Shown here: positions 15,821 to 25,085 of the stretch, one piece after another
How the letters are laid out: every line of letters starts with the position of its first letter
How positions within the stretch are numbered: the stretch's first letter is position 1
NCBI GenBank assembly: GCA_017467105.1
Contig: JAFTSU010000005.1
Span: forward strand, 1-64,000
Origin: Clostridia bacterium
GTDB taxonomy: Bacteria; Bacillota; Clostridia; Oscillospirales; CAG-272
Direction: 5' to 3'
DNA: 64,000 bases
The notes under the pieces: generated by a model
What the model saw: only the letters and a program-made list of their open reading frames with translations
Databases searched by the model: none
Told to the model about the DNA's origin: nothing
Made by a program: the position numbers and the translations under genes

Positions 15821-17920
15821 TTATATTTTGAAGATGATATCTCCGTAGGTGGGCATTGGCCAAGCCTCTCTGCTGGTCCGAGTCTCCATCTCGTCAACCA
15901 GACGGCGTAGCGCGTCCATCCTGGGTATAACGCTTGATCTGTAGTAGAAGGCGCTCTCCTCCTCAGATGTCTTTGATACCGCGGTGCGCTCCGCTCTCTC
16001 AAGGGAGAGATAGGCGTCATAGGTCTTGGAGAGCAGCTCCGAGAGCTTCTCGCATATTGAGACGCGACAGTCCACGCTCGCGCTGTTAAGTGCTACCCGT
16101 GTCGCGTTAATTGAGGCGGAAAGGTCGGAAATATATCCGGATACCGCAGGGATTATATCTCTTGACGTAATCTCCAGCATAGTCCGCGCCTCAATGTTTA
16201 TGATCTTACGGTAGCTGTCAAAGAAGATCTCTCTTCTCGACCTCATCTCCGTCTCGCTCATTACGCCGAATCGGCTGAAGAGTCTGATGTTTTTCTCGTC
16301 CGTAAAGTGCGCGTACGCCTCGGGTGAGGACTTGAAGTTTGAGAGTCCCCTTGCCTTCGCCTCCTCCTCCCATTCCTTAGAGTAGGAGTTTCCTGAGAAG
16401 AGTATTCTGGAGTGAGTCCTGAAGGTATCTGCCAGCAGCTTATCAAGCGTGCGGTCAAAGTCAACGGTCTCCTCAAGCGCCTCGGCAAATATTGTAAGCG
16501 ACTCTGCCACAGCCGTGTTAAGCACGATGTTTGCGAGCGCGATATTCTGCGATGAGCCCACCATTCTGAACTCGAACTTGTTGCCGGTAAACGCAAAGGG
16601 GGACGTGCGGTTTCTATCTGTATTGTCCCTGCGTATCGTTGGTACTGAGGGAACACCCAGCGACATATATTTCGTATCCTTTTTTGAATAGCTCTTTCCC
16701 TTGATTATAGACGCTACCAGCGCCTCCAGCTCTTCACCGAGGAAGATGGATATAATGGCGGGGGGAGCCTCGTGACCGCCAAGACGGCAGTCGTTGCCGG
16801 CTGTTGCGGCTGAAATACGGAGAAGATCCTGGTATTCGTCGACCGCTCTTACCACAGCCGCGAGGAAGAGAAGAAATTGCTTATTTTCCCCGGGGTTCTT
16901 TCCCGGCTTCAGAAGATTTATTCCGCTGTCGGTGGATAGGGACCAGTTGTTGTGCTTTCCCGATCCGTTTATACCCTCGAAGGGCTTCTCCGCAAGCAGA
17001 CACGCCATATTGTACTTGGGCGCCAGCTTGCGCATACACTCCATAGTCAGAAGGTTCTGATCAACGGCAATATTGGTTGTGCAGAATATGGGAGCCAGCT
17101 CGTGCTGTGAGGGAGCTGCCTCGTTATGCTTGGTCTTGGACGTTATACCGAGACGCCAAAGCTCCATGTCCAATTCCTTCATAAAGGCAGATACCCGCGT
17201 AGGTAAGGCGCCGAAGTAGTGATCCTCAAGCTCCTGTCCCTTTACGGGAGGAGCGCCGAACAGAGTTCTTCCGCAATAAAAAAGGTCTCGCCTTGCCTTG
17301 AAGTCCTCCTCGTCGATAAGAAAATATTCCTGCTCCGCGCCTACCGTGGAGACGATCCTCTTTGACACGCTGTCACCGAAAAGTCTGACTATTCTGAGTC
17401 CCGCGGCGCTTATGGCGTCCATAGAGCGAAGCAGAGGAGTCTTGGTATCCAGAGCCTCTCCGCCGTAGGAACAGAACGCTGTGGGAATGTAGAGAGAGCC
17501 GTCCTTGATAAACGCGTAGGAGGCAGGATCCCATGCCGTATAGCCGCGAGCCTCGAAGGTGGCGCGCAGACCGCCGGAGGGGAAGGAGGACGCGTCGGGC
17601 TCGCCGCGGATCAGCTCCTTACCGGAGAACTCCATTATTACCTTTCCGCCGCCAACGGGCGAGAGAAAGGCGTCATGCTTCTCCGCAGTTACGCCGGTCA
17701 GAGGCTGAAACCAGTGGGTGAAGTGGGTAGCGCCGTGCTCTATAGCCCAATCCTTCATAGCTCCGGCTACAACGTCGGCAATGCCGGCATCTATCTCCTT
17801 GCCGGTCGCAATGGTATTGAGCAGTGACTTATATACATCCTTCGGTAATCTCTCCCGCATTACGTCCTCGTTAAATACGCAGGACGCAAATATCTCGGGT
17901 ATTCTCTCCGTTCTTTCCAT
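15821..17920 (-). CDS. glnN: Glutamine synthetase type III
   Basis: A 699-aa member of the GSIII family, which joins ammonia and glutamate to glutamine using ATP and is common in gut Bacteroidetes and Clostridia. Length matches (about 700 aa against ~450 for GSI). Seen: [14 protein letters not shown] and EKHDAF (GSIII N-terminal block), [49 protein letters not shown] (metal and substrate site), [28 protein letters not shown] and [21 protein letters not shown]. All are strong matches. Start 17920 follows GAGGAGCCAAG. A TTGACA-17-TATAAT promoter on the minus strand lies about 75 bases upstream. It is a single-gene unit closed by its own terminator. The dispersed octamer at 16095-16102 encodes T-R-V. 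Confidence 0.97.
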   Translation of the reverse strand: MERTERIPEIFASCVFNEDVMRERLPKDVYKSLLNTIATGKEIDAGIADVVAGAMKDWAIEHGATHFTHWFQPLTGVTAEKHDAFLSPVGGGKVIMEFSGKELIRGEPDASSFPSGGLRATFEARGYTAWDPASYAFIKDGSLYIPTAFCSYGGEALDTKTPLLRSMDAISAAGLRIVRLFGDSVSKRIVSTVGAEQEYFLIDEEDFKARRDLFYCGRTLFGAPPVKGQELEDHYFGALPTRVSAFMKELDMELWRLGITSKTKHNEAAPSQHELAPIFCTTNIAVDQNLLTMECMRKLAPKYNMACLLAEKPFEGINGSGKHNNWSLSTDSGINLLKPGKNPGENKQFLLFLAAVVRAVDEYQDLLRISAATAGNDCRLGGHEAPPAIISIFLGEELEALVASIIKGKSYSKKDTKYMSLGVPSVPTIRRDNTDRNRTSPFAFTGNKFEFRMVGSSQNIALANIVLNTAVAESLTIFAEALEETVDFDRTLDKLLADTFRTHSRILFSGNSYSKEWEEEAKARGLSNFKSSPEAYAHFTDEKNIRLFSRFGVMSETEMRSRREIFFDSYRKIINIEARTMLEITSRDIIPAVSGYISDLSASINATRVALNSASVDCRVSICEKLSELLSKTYDAYLSLERAERTAVSKTSEEESAFYYRSSVIPRMDALRRLVDEMETRTSREAWPMPTYGDIIFKI

Positions 17921-17995
17921 CTTGGCTCCTCTTTTCGGGCGGTGCTGTTATTTGCGCCGCCAATAAAGCGTAAATTATTTTTAAAAATCTTCTTA

Positions 17996-18024
17996 ATTAT
18001 AGCACACCGAAAAACCGCTGTCAA
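17996..18024 (-). promoter_or_regulatory. Promoter of glnN
   Basis: On the minus strand TTGACA (18024-18019), 17-base spacer, TATAAT (18001-17996). No recognisable nitrogen-regulator site or glutamine riboswitch is seen in the ~70-base leader. Confidence 0.8.
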
Positions 18025-18137
18025 TCGGTATATTGAAATAATCTTTCGAAGCTTTGGATATTTGATCTGCCCGGACTGCGAGCTCGCTCCGAAATTTAAA
18101 GTTAAAACATTGTTTACTTTATGCTATGCTTACACTA

Positions 18138-18166
18138 TTGACATTTTCCTGCTCTGATGATATAAT
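18138..18166 (+). promoter_or_regulatory. Promoter of the exonuclease gene
   Basis: Consensus promoter TTGACA (18138-18143), 17-base spacer, TATAAT (18161-18166), 36 bases before the start codon. Confidence 0.85.
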
Positions 18167-18202
18167 ATACGGGTATGAAATTAAAGAAAAGGTACAGATA
18201 AT

Positions 18203-19189
18203 ATGTTTTACATATCACTGGATCTGGAGTGGAATCAGGCATACGCTCAGAAGGCGCTGGCTGTACAGAAGCAGCTTTCGCGCCGCTTGCGAGGCGAAGT
18301 TATTCAGATCGGCGCTGTCAAGCTTGACCGCAGGATGAACATATGCGGATCCTACCAGATAATAGTTAAGCCAAAGTATTACAAGAAGCTGCACCGTCAC
18401 GTGTCCGAGCTTACGGGCATAACACAGGAGCAGATAGATCTCGGCACCGAGCTTGCCGAGGCATCGGAGAGATTCCGCAGGTGGTGCGGAGAGGATTACG
18501 CCTTTCTTACCTGGGGTCCCGACGATATTCCTATGCTCAGGGAGAATCTCGTGGCTCACGGAGTATCTGCGGATTGGATCGCCAAGACCTACGATCTGCA
18601 GCGGATATTCAACACCAGAACGGACGGTCTATCGAAGCAGCGCTCTCTCGAATATGCTATGGAGTATTTTGAGATACCGCAGAATCTTCCGGCACACGAC
18701 GCGCTGAACGACGCGTATTTCACGGCTCTGGTAGCTCAGAGGCTGGACGTACCGGACGCTGTGAAGAGCTACAGCGAGGCGTCAGGCGATTATCTGGAGG
18801 AGGGCGTCATCGGTGACGCGGATGCCGGAGATGACGGATACGTCACGATAGAGGAGCTTTTAGACGACGATATAGTCAAGTCTCCCGTCTGTCCTATATG
18901 TCACTTCCCGCTTATTGAGAAGGGAAGGGCGCTTCACTCTAAGGGACAGAAGTACACCTACTATTTCAGCTGTGAAAAGGATGGAGAGATGCTTATCAGT
19001 CTTCGCCTTCACCGCAATTTCAATGACACCTGGCGCGCGAAGCGCACGGTAAGACGGGCTGATGAATCGTCGGTAAGGATCTACCGAGAGGGACTCCAGA
19101 AGCACGAGAATTTCAAGAAGAAGACAGCCAGAAGACGAAGGGTAAGGACCTACAGAACGTTTAAGGAGCCTACAGCCAACAGAGGCTGA
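18203..19189 (+). CDS. DEDDh 3'-5' exonuclease with Cys-rich C-terminal domain
   Basis: A 328-aa protein. Residues 1-185 are a DnaQ-like exonuclease of the type called KapD or epsilon-like: Exo I ISLDLEWNQ (Asp and Glu), LTGITQEQIDLG, FLTWGPDDIPML (Exo II Asp) and PAHDALNDAYFTALVAQRL (Exo III His and Asp). Residues ~215-280 carry CPICHFPLI and a further Cys (YYFSCEKDG) in a beta-hairpin-like context, suggesting a small zinc-ribbon-like or nucleic-acid-binding appendage, followed by a strongly basic tail (KHENFKKKTARRRRVRTY). An RNA substrate is plausible because of the tail but is inference. A consensus promoter lies upstream and a bidirectional terminator behind, so it is a single gene. Confidence 0.88.
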   Translation: MFYISLDLEWNQAYAQKALAVQKQLSRRLRGEVIQIGAVKLDRRMNICGSYQIIVKPKYYKKLHRHVSELTGITQEQIDLGTELAEASERFRRWCGEDYAFLTWGPDDIPMLRENLVAHGVSADWIAKTYDLQRIFNTRTDGLSKQRSLEYAMEYFEIPQNLPAHDALNDAYFTALVAQRLDVPDAVKSYSEASGDYLEEGVIGDADAGDDGYVTIEELLDDDIVKSPVCPICHFPLIEKGRALHSKGQKYTYYFSCEKDGEMLISLRLHRNFNDTWRAKRTVRRADESSVRIYREGLQKHENFKKKTARRRRVRTYRTFKEPTANRG

Positions 19190-19284
19190 CGCCCGTTGAA
19201 TAACTAATACGAATTTAATGATCCGCAGCTTTAAAGCATTCGATACGTAGGTCAGCCGCGCAAGGCTGAACGGAGCTGTACGGA

Positions 19285-19331
19285 AAAAGAGAATCGCACC
19301 GCGGCATAGCCGACAGGTGCGATTCTCTTTT
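19285..19331. terminator. Bidirectional terminator, exonuclease and ylmH
   Basis: Perfect 16-bp stem AAAAGAGAATCGCACC / GGTGCGATTCTCTTTT with a 15-base loop between two converging genes. Confidence 0.9.
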
Positions 19332-19351
19332 GCTTAAACGAAGCTGAAATA

Positions 19352-20110
19352 TTAAACGTAGACGTCGACTGCAACGCCGAGCCTTCCGCGCTTAGTGGTG
19401 GACTCCGTGCCCACGTAGATAAATCTGCCGTAGCCGCGAACGCTTATCTTATCGTTTTCGCGCGGCTTATGAGAGGGAGATGAGATCTCTTTTCCGTTCA
19501 CGAATACAAGCCCGCGCACGAAGAGCTTTGCCGACTCCTCACGGGAGAGATTGTACACCTTCGCTATGACCGCGTCAACTCTCTCACCCGACAGGACTAT
19601 TCTGCGCCTCTCCGTCGTGTAGATGTCGCCCGCCGGAACACCGTCGACAAGGGTGACCTTCACGTCGGTATGTCTGACCCGTGTCAAATTATTCCGTATA
19701 TAATCGGCGATCTCCTCTCTGGTAAATAGGTACGCGCATCCTTCTCTTTGCACAATGTCACCGAGCTTTCCGCGCTCGATGCCGAGGTTCATAAGCGCTC
19801 CGAGATAATCTCTGTGAGAGAGCTTTTCGGCAAATTTGGGTGCTATTGGTGCAATGAGGAGAGTCTGTATGGGGAAGGGCGCGTCGTAGGGGATCTGATC
19901 CGGATCACCGAAGCGAACCATTACTCTTTCAGCACCCTCCACTCCTCCGAACTCGGTGCAGATATACCCTTGAAGCTGCGGCCCGATCTCCCTAAGCGCC
20001 GATTGTTCGCTTAGACCTAAGAAGTCAGTAAACAGATATATGCCCGACCCGTGTGACTTTTTCGCAAGCTCAAGGCACCTTGACTTCAGGATATCAAGCT
20101 CGTCGCTCAT
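19352..20110 (-). CDS. ylmH: YlmH-type RNA-binding protein with S4 domain
   Basis: A 252-aa protein of the YlmH family. The N-terminal and middle parts match the family (GIYLFTDFLGLSEQSAL, RVMVRFGDPDQIPYDAPFPI, SHRDYLGALMNLGIERGKLGDIV), and an S4 RNA-binding domain is at the C-terminus (VDAVIAKVYNLSREESAKLFVRGLVFVNGKEI). In B. subtilis YlmH acts in ribosome-associated quality control and is usually encoded beside sepF and yggT. Here it is coupled instead to a PpiC gene: its ATG overlaps that gene's TGA by four bases (ATGA) and it has no clear ribosome binding site of its own, so translation is probably coupled. The sepF-yggT genes are ~29 kb away. Confidence 0.92.
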   Translation of the reverse strand: MSDELDILKSRCLELAKKSHGSGIYLFTDFLGLSEQSALREIGPQLQGYICTEFGGVEGAERVMVRFGDPDQIPYDAPFPIQTLLIAPIAPKFAEKLSHRDYLGALMNLGIERGKLGDIVQREGCAYLFTREEIADYIRNNLTRVRHTDVKVTLVDGVPAGDIYTTERRRIVLSGERVDAVIAKVYNLSREESAKLFVRGLVFVNGKEISSPSHKPRENDKISVRGYGRFIYVGTESTTKRGRLGVAVDVYV

Positions 20111-20853
20111 ACCATTATATCTACGGGATAGAGTATTTTCAATTGGTTGACCTTGCTGTCAAACGCTGCTCTCTGCTTCTCCATAAGGAGTGCTCTCTTG
20201 ATCTCGTCAGCGATCTGCGCATAGGGCATTACTCCGCTCTCGTTTCTGGAGTTGAGCTTGATCAGATGATAACCGAACTGTGTCTTGACGGGTGCCTCAG
20301 ACACCTCTCCTACCTCCATAGCGAAGGCTGCGTCCTCAAATTCCTTGACCATCTGTCCCTTGCCGAAATCGCCGAGATTTCCTCCTCTTGCCTTTGAGGG
20401 ACAGGTGGAATGCTGCATTGCCGCATCCTCAAAGCTGATCTTGCCGGATTTGATATCCGCAAGAATCTCCGCTGCCTTTTCCTCGCTGTCAACGAGAATA
20501 TGGCTTGCGTTTACAGTCTCGCCCTGCTCAAACTTGTCCTTGTTTGCCTCGTAATATTCCTCGGCATCCTTGTCTGTGACCTTGACGGCTGCCAGGACCT
20601 TTTCAGCTGCGTAGCTTGCCAGGAGATCGTCCTTCACCTTAGCGAGATGCGCCTTGAACTGAGGCTCTGCCTCGTAGAGATTGCGCTTTGCGTCCATCAG
20701 CATAAGCTTGTTTGCGATCAGCTGATTAAGTATCTCGCGTCTTCCCTCCGGCGTGTTATACGCCTGAGCTCTCTGACCGAGATTTGCGAGGAACTCGTTT
20801 ACCGAATCCTCGGTTATGGGTGTCTGACCCACTGTTGCGAGTATTTTGCTCAT
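20107..20853 (-). CDS. Parvulin-type peptidyl-prolyl isomerase, cytoplasmic form
   Basis: A 248-aa protein with a SurA/trigger-like helical N-terminus (ITEDSVNEFLANLGQRAQAYNTPEGRREILNQL) and a parvulin domain at ~115-210: VNASHILVDSEEKAAEILADI, FEDAAMQHSTCPSKARGGNLGDFGKGQMVKEFEDAAFAM, VKTQFGYHLIKL. These are the PpiC signatures. Unlike PrsA it lacks a signal peptide and lipobox, so it should fold proteins in the cytosol. AAGGAG lies upstream of the ATG. It is the first gene of a two-gene unit with ylmH. Confidence 0.93.
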   Translation of the reverse strand: MSKILATVGQTPITEDSVNEFLANLGQRAQAYNTPEGRREILNQLIANKLMLMDAKRNLYEAEPQFKAHLAKVKDDLLASYAAEKVLAAVKVTDKDAEEYYEANKDKFEQGETVNASHILVDSEEKAAEILADIKSGKISFEDAAMQHSTCPSKARGGNLGDFGKGQMVKEFEDAAFAMEVGEVSEAPVKTQFGYHLIKLNSRNESGVMPYAQIADEIKRALLMEKQRAAFDSKVNQLKILYPVDIMV

Positions 20854-21052
20854 TTTTATATTCTCCTTGTTTTGTTATTTTATTTTTTGTCCGCGGTTAT
20901 ATGAAATAATCGCTCAAATATAGTGTACGTATGTGTGTTTTCGGGTATTTTAGGCAAGCCGATCGGGTGTTTTGCGCATTCCGATCGTATCCGGAACGCA
21001 GTACAGAAGCATTGGCAGTCAGTAATGATAAAGTACATTAAAAGTCGCCGAT

Positions 21053-22423
21053 CTAATGGGCACGCAGTCCCTTTGGGTAATGGTTTTTTACCTTTCCGCC
21101 GGATATTTTTCCACCGCCGATGACCGCGCCCTCGTAGCACACAGCGCACCAGCCGTTCACATTTTCTGCGTCACAGTCGATCTCCTCGCCTCTTAGATAT
21201 TTCTCTACACGGGGGTCGCCCTTTTTCAGCATAACCCTGTTTTTCATATCTTTTCCGTATACGGAGAAGAAGTGATGATGGGGTATAAGGTTCTCACCCT
21301 TAAGCGTGCCCAGCATAGTGCCTGCCATAAATACCGAGTGGGGAGGGATCGGCATACCGTGTGAAACCAGAGATATACCGTCGCCCACGCTTACGTATCT
21401 GCCGACGGGGATACTTTTCATATTTTCCTTCAGGAACCTTTCTATTACAGCCGTCTCTTTTTTTGACACGGGACGGGACGAATCCTTATAAAAGAGAGCC
21501 GGAGACTCTTCGCAGCCGCCGTCTTTTTTCAAGAGGGCAACGTACTGCCCCTCACCCCTTGACATATGAGGATAAAATCTGCGCGTCAGCCGAAGGGCAG
21601 GCATATCACCTCTTACGTCAATGCCGTCAGAGGTTATCCGCGCAAGCTCCTCTCTGACGGGAGCTATACTGAAGTCAGGGTGATCCGATATAAAGGCTCT
21701 AACGTTTTCCTCGTTCTCCTCTTGGGAGTATGTGCAGGTGGAGTAGAGAAGATATCCTCCGGGTTTTACAAGCGGAGCGCAGTTGTTCAGTATCTCCGCC
21801 TGTCTTTTCGCGGATATTGCAACGTTTTCCTCACTCCAATCCTCAACTGCCTCGTCGTATTTTCTGAACATACCCTCGCCCGAGCAGGGAGCATCGCATA
21901 TTACGAGATCGAAGACGGCTCTGTAGAGCCTACGGAGCTCTCCCGTGTCCATAGACGTGACCATAGCGGATGGAGCGCCCATTCTCTCCAAATTGCTGAC
22001 TAATACCTTTGCTCTCTTCGGAACAAATTCGTTAGATAAAATAAAGCCGTCCGCTCCGATCATATCCGCCGCCTGAGTGGTCTTTCCGCCCGGAGCAGCG
22101 CAAGCGTCAAGCACGTACGCGCCCTCCCAAAGCTTGATGGCGGAGAGGGTTGCCATAGCTCCCGGATCCTGAGAGTATATCATACCTGCGTGATGCTCCG
22201 GAAGATTACCTAAGCCACCGTCGCCCTCTACGATGAAGCCGTTCTCGGCATATCCCGTCTCGGTCAGAGGCATCGGAAATATTTTCTTCAGCTCATGCCC
22301 GTCGCACTTGAAGCCGTTTACTCTTACTCCCTTGACTGACGGACGGGAGAGGGCATCCTCAAACGCGGGGTACTCATCCCCAAGCATCTGCCGCATTCTT
22401 ATAAGAAATTTTTCCGGAAGCAT
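21053..22423 (-). CDS. RsmF-like rRNA (cytosine-C5)-methyltransferase
   Basis: A 456-aa NOL1/NOP2/Sun-family m5C methyltransferase. SAM site VLDACAAPGGKTTQAADMI, NEFVPKRAKVLVSNLERMG, motif IV LVICDAPCSGEGMFRK (release Cys) and motif VI LLYSTCTYSQEENEENV (catalytic Cys) are all present. The N-terminus resembles the family pre-domain (VKGVRVNGFKC) and the C-terminal ~170 residues match the PUA-like part of RsmF/YebU proteins (FYPHMSRGEGQYVALLKK). Clostridial relatives modify 16S rRNA, but the exact base cannot be told from sequence. GAGG precedes the ATG, and a TTGACA-17-TATACT promoter lies upstream on the minus strand. Confidence 0.93.
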   Translation of the reverse strand: MLPEKFLIRMRQMLGDEYPAFEDALSRPSVKGVRVNGFKCDGHELKKIFPMPLTETGYAENGFIVEGDGGLGNLPEHHAGMIYSQDPGAMATLSAIKLWEGAYVLDACAAPGGKTTQAADMIGADGFILSNEFVPKRAKVLVSNLERMGAPSAMVTSMDTGELRRLYRAVFDLVICDAPCSGEGMFRKYDEAVEDWSEENVAISAKRQAEILNNCAPLVKPGGYLLYSTCTYSQEENEENVRAFISDHPDFSIAPVREELARITSDGIDVRGDMPALRLTRRFYPHMSRGEGQYVALLKKDGGCEESPALFYKDSSRPVSKKETAVIERFLKENMKSIPVGRYVSVGDGISLVSHGMPIPPHSVFMAGTMLGTLKGENLIPHHHFFSVYGKDMKNRVMLKKGDPRVEKYLRGEEIDCDAENVNGWCAVCYEGAVIGGGKISGGKVKNHYPKGLRAH

Positions 22424-22473
22424 TATATCACCGTCCTCTCGTAAGAGTCTGAGCCCTTAGTTAGCCAAGGTAA

Positions 22474-22502
22474 AGTATACACTATTTTGCGCGCGTTGTC
22501 AA
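22474..22502 (-). promoter_or_regulatory. Promoter of rsmF-like gene
   Basis: On the minus strand TTGACA (22502-22497), 17-base spacer, TATACT (22479-22474). It is divergent from the promoter at 22531-22559. Confidence 0.8.
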
Positions 22503-22530
22503 CCAAGTATTGCGTTATAATTTACACTAC

Positions 22531-22559
22531 TTGACAAATTATCCAAAAAAATGTATACT
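22531..22559 (+). promoter_or_regulatory. Promoter of the 248-aa membrane protein gene
   Basis: TTGACA (22531-22536), 17-base spacer, TATACT (22554-22559), 24 bases before the ATG at 22584. Confidence 0.85.
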
Positions 22560-22583
22560 TATTGCAGTCAAGATAAAGGGGGT

Positions 22584-23330
22584 ATGGCTATGTTCACTAA
22601 CACGATCAAGACACTGAGAAGCATACTTAACGATATATCTAAGCTGCTTGCGTTTATTACGGTTGTATCCCAGCTTGTGACTATCGGCTATTTTTCATAT
22701 CAGATAGCTATAGACAACGGTTATTTTTCCGCTAACGTGACTCTTGTTCTGGTTTCCGCGGTATACCTTGCGCTGTATCTTGTCTCTAGAGTGAGAAAGA
22801 ACAATAAGAGGCTGGGCAACGCGCGAAGGAAGGCGCGCAGGATCACAAAGGCTATAAAGCTTACGCTTAAGGCGTTTACTCTGTCCGTCACGCTGTACGG
22901 CATCTATCTTGCGGAGGATGCGGACGGTATATCCATAATTCTGGCTACTCTCTCCATAATATTCTGGATCATTCAGACTCTTACGGAGGTAATAAGGTAC
23001 TACGGCGAGATCAAGCTTGAGGAGCTTAAGGAGAGCCTTGCCGCCGACGTCGCGGCAGTAAGAGGTCCGGCAGAAACGGTTATTAACGCAGTACATAATA
23101 TCAGGGAAGCTGTGAAGGATCCGATCGGACACGCAGGCGAGATAGTAAACGCCGTGAAGCTTGGAGCTAAGGGGATCGGCAAGCTCACCTCTCTCTTCAA
23201 AAAGAAGAAAGCTATAAGTCGTGGCGCGATAATCGTTGATGCTGACGAAAGAATAGAGAATAATGATCCGATGACGCGTGATGAGAGCGATAATGCCTAC
23301 GCGGCTGTCGCGCCAAAGAGCGATAAATAA
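22584..23330 (+). CDS. Uncharacterised four-helix membrane protein
   Basis: A 248-aa protein with about four membrane segments in two pairs (LLAFITVVSQLVTIGYFSY, VTLVLVSAVYLALYLVS; then LTLKAFTLSVTLYGIYLA, ISIILATLSIIFWIIQTL) separated by a very basic loop (RVRKNNKRLGNARRKARRITK). A cytoplasmic tail of ~100 residues is Ala/Val-rich (ADVAAVRGPAETVINAVHNI) and ends acidic. The ATG at 22584 has AAAGGGGGT just upstream; an in-frame ATG at 22551 overlaps the -10 box and is rejected. The protein is known only as a conserved Clostridia-type membrane protein as far as I can tell; no catalytic motif is seen. It may be cotranscribed with gtrA, which begins 192 bases later. Confidence 0.85.
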   Translation: MAMFTNTIKTLRSILNDISKLLAFITVVSQLVTIGYFSYQIAIDNGYFSANVTLVLVSAVYLALYLVSRVRKNNKRLGNARRKARRITKAIKLTLKAFTLSVTLYGIYLAEDADGISIILATLSIIFWIIQTLTEVIRYYGEIKLEELKESLAADVAAVRGPAETVINAVHNIREAVKDPIGHAGEIVNAVKLGAKGIGKLTSLFKKKKAISRGAIIVDADERIENNDPMTRDESDNAYAAVAPKSDK

Positions 23331-23522
23331 TTATAAGCTGCCGTAGGTTTAAATGATCAAACACCCATACCCGTGTTAAATTTTCTGCTGTACGTCCTGC
23401 TTTGCTGACGGTGAGGAAATCGTCGTTCAGAAGCTGAAATATAACACTTTTTCCCTGTTTTATAAACCAAAAAAAGAAAAATACAGCTACCCGTGTAAAA
23501 AAACACGAGAAAGGCAAAAGAA

Positions 23523-23936
23523 ATGAACAAAAAGAAGACACAGGTGATACAGGCTCTGAAGTTCGCGCTCTTCTCGGTCTCCGCAGGAGCTATCCAATTT
23601 GGCTCCTTTGCGCTTTTTGAGATCTTCATCCAGGATTATTGGATACCATATCTCGTCTCCTTAATACTTTCAACTCTGTGGAATTTTACCCTTAACCGTC
23701 GTTACACCTTCAAGTCTGCGGCTAACGTTCCCGTCGCTATGGCAAAGGTTTTCCTTTTCTACCTTGTATTCACCCCCGTTTCCACCTACCTTGGTGATCT
23801 GGCGGAGGCTCACGGTGGCAACGATTTTGTCATTCTGATCGTTACTATGGTGGCAAATCTCACTCTTGAGTTCATATATTGCAAGCTTTTCGTCTACAGA
23901 GGTCAGGAGAATACTCTGGATACGAAGAAGGGGTAG
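23523..23936 (+). CDS. GtrA family membrane protein
   Basis: A 137-aa protein with four membrane segments. The family pattern is visible: FALFSVSAGAIQFGSFALFEI (helix 1), YLVSLILSTLWNFTLNRRYTFKS (the conserved WNFxxNRxxTF motif) and two further helices ending LTLEFIYCKLFVYRG. GtrA-type proteins are thought to flip or handle polyprenyl-linked sugars for cell-surface glycosylation. AAAGG precedes the ATG. Two copies of the dispersed octamer lie in the upstream gap (23369-23376 and 23489-23496). Confidence 0.92.
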   Translation: MNKKKTQVIQALKFALFSVSAGAIQFGSFALFEIFIQDYWIPYLVSLILSTLWNFTLNRRYTFKSAANVPVAMAKVFLFYLVFTPVSTYLGDLAEAHGGNDFVILIVTMVANLTLEFIYCKLFVYRGQENTLDTKKG

Positions 23937-23946
23937 TAACGGAGCT

Positions 23947-24101
23947 GAAATTCCGTATAATAAGACAAGCTAAACGTTTATTATTGTTTTGCAAGTCAAG
24001 CGTTCCTTATAGAAATATGATCCAAACGTTCCTTACGGTAAGATAAGCTGAACGTTTCTTATAATAGACACCCAAAACCTTTCTTAATAATAAAACAAAA
24101 A
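23947..24101. repeat. 26-nt tandem repeat array (about six copies)
   Basis: The core AACGTTYCTTAT or a close variant starts at 23973, 23999, 24025, 24051 and 24076, i.e. steps of 26, 26, 26 and 25 bases, with a degenerate sixth copy at 23947. Positions outside the core are less conserved. No unique spacers lie between the copies, so this is a minisatellite-like array. It sits between gtrA and the LysR gene, directly before their shared terminator. Confidence 0.85.
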
Positions 24102-24131
24102 GCAAGAATGACGCGTTCATTCTTGCTTTTT
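24097..24131. terminator. Bidirectional terminator between gtrA and the LysR gene
   Basis: Perfect 15-bp stem AAAAAGCAAGAATGA / TCATTCTTGCTTTTT with a five-base loop, directly after the 26-nt repeat array. Confidence 0.92.
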
Positions 24132-24176
24132 GTAATTTAAGTTAGGCTTTTGGAAAAAGGCGGATAAGCCGCGGCG

Positions 24177-25085
24177 CTATGGCTTCATACTGCTGCTGTA
24201 TTCCACTATGCCAAAGATAAATCTGTCTATATGTCCGTTCGTTCTTTTGTCCGTCCTCATAATATATCCTACGCTGTATCTGTCGGCGGTGTCCATAGGA
24301 ATGGAAATGATCTTTCCTTCATTCAGAGCCGAGGGCATTATTCCCGTTCCTACGGTGTAGGCATCGGTTTTCAGAAGAACGTTCATCAGAGTTGCTCTGT
24401 CGCTGATAAGAATACGCTTGTCTGCCAGCTCTCCCGATATCATTTCCTCCTTGAACCAGGAGTCGTTGTGAGCGCCTTGTTCGTAACATAGATACGGATA
24501 GCCAACAAGCATCTCGTGACAAAGACGATGCTTGTCGGAGAGGGGATGCTCTCTTCTTAGAAAAACGTGGGGAGAAACGGTAAGTATAGGCGAGAAGGAT
24601 ATCTCCTTGTTTTGAAGGTATCTGTTCATAATATCGACGTTTTCGTCCTTGATAGCTATTATTCCCACGTCGCTATAGGCAATTTCCACGTCACGTATCA
24701 CCTCGTATGTCTCCTTCTCCTGCAGGGAAAGAGAATACTCGCTGTCTGTGTTTTCGGTAACCAGCCTGCAGAACGCGTCGGCGATAAAATCGTAATGCTG
24801 TGTGGAAACGTAGAGACGGGAGCCGGGCTTTTTAACCTTATATCTGTTAATAATAAAATCGCTTTTTGAGACGAGCTCCGTCGCGTATCTGACGAATTCC
24901 GCGCCCTCTACCGTCAGCACGGCACCGTTCTTCGAGCGCTCAAAGATTCTTATACCAAGCTCGTCCTCGAGCGAGCGCACACTGTTTGACAGGCTGGATT
25001 GAGCCACGAACAGCTTTCTGGCTGCCTCGCTGAAGGAGCCGGTATTATGTATTTCCAGAACGTATATGCACTGTTGAATAGTCAC
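24177..25085 (-). CDS. LysR family transcriptional regulator
   Basis: A 302-aa regulator with the LysR winged helix at the N-terminus (CIYVLEIHNTGSFSEAARKLFVAQSSLSNSVRSLEDELGIRIFERSKNG broken as family motif: [34 protein letters not shown]) and an effector-binding domain of two alpha/beta lobes. It starts at a GTG that overlaps the TGA of the DUF554 gene by four bases (GTGA), so the two form an operon, and GGAGG lies ten bases before. The effector is unknown; the partner gene suggests it may govern that membrane protein or small-molecule transport. Confidence 0.93.
   Translation of the reverse strand: MTIQQCIYVLEIHNTGSFSEAARKLFVAQSSLSNSVRSLEDELGIRIFERSKNGAVLTVEGAEFVRYATELVSKSDFIINRYKVKKPGSRLYVSTQHYDFIADAFCRLVTENTDSEYSLSLQEKETYEVIRDVEIAYSDVGIIAIKDENVDIMNRYLQNKEISFSPILTVSPHVFLRREHPLSDKHRLCHEMLVGYPYLCYEQGAHNDSWFKEEMISGELADKRILISDRATLMNVLLKTDAYTVGTGIMPSALNEGKIISIPMDTADRYSVGYIMRTDKRTNGHIDRFIFGIVEYSSSMKP

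Noticed and set aside
23947..24101. Possible CRISPR array
   Set aside because: The 26-nt units follow each other without unique spacers, similarity is limited to a core, and no cas genes are near.
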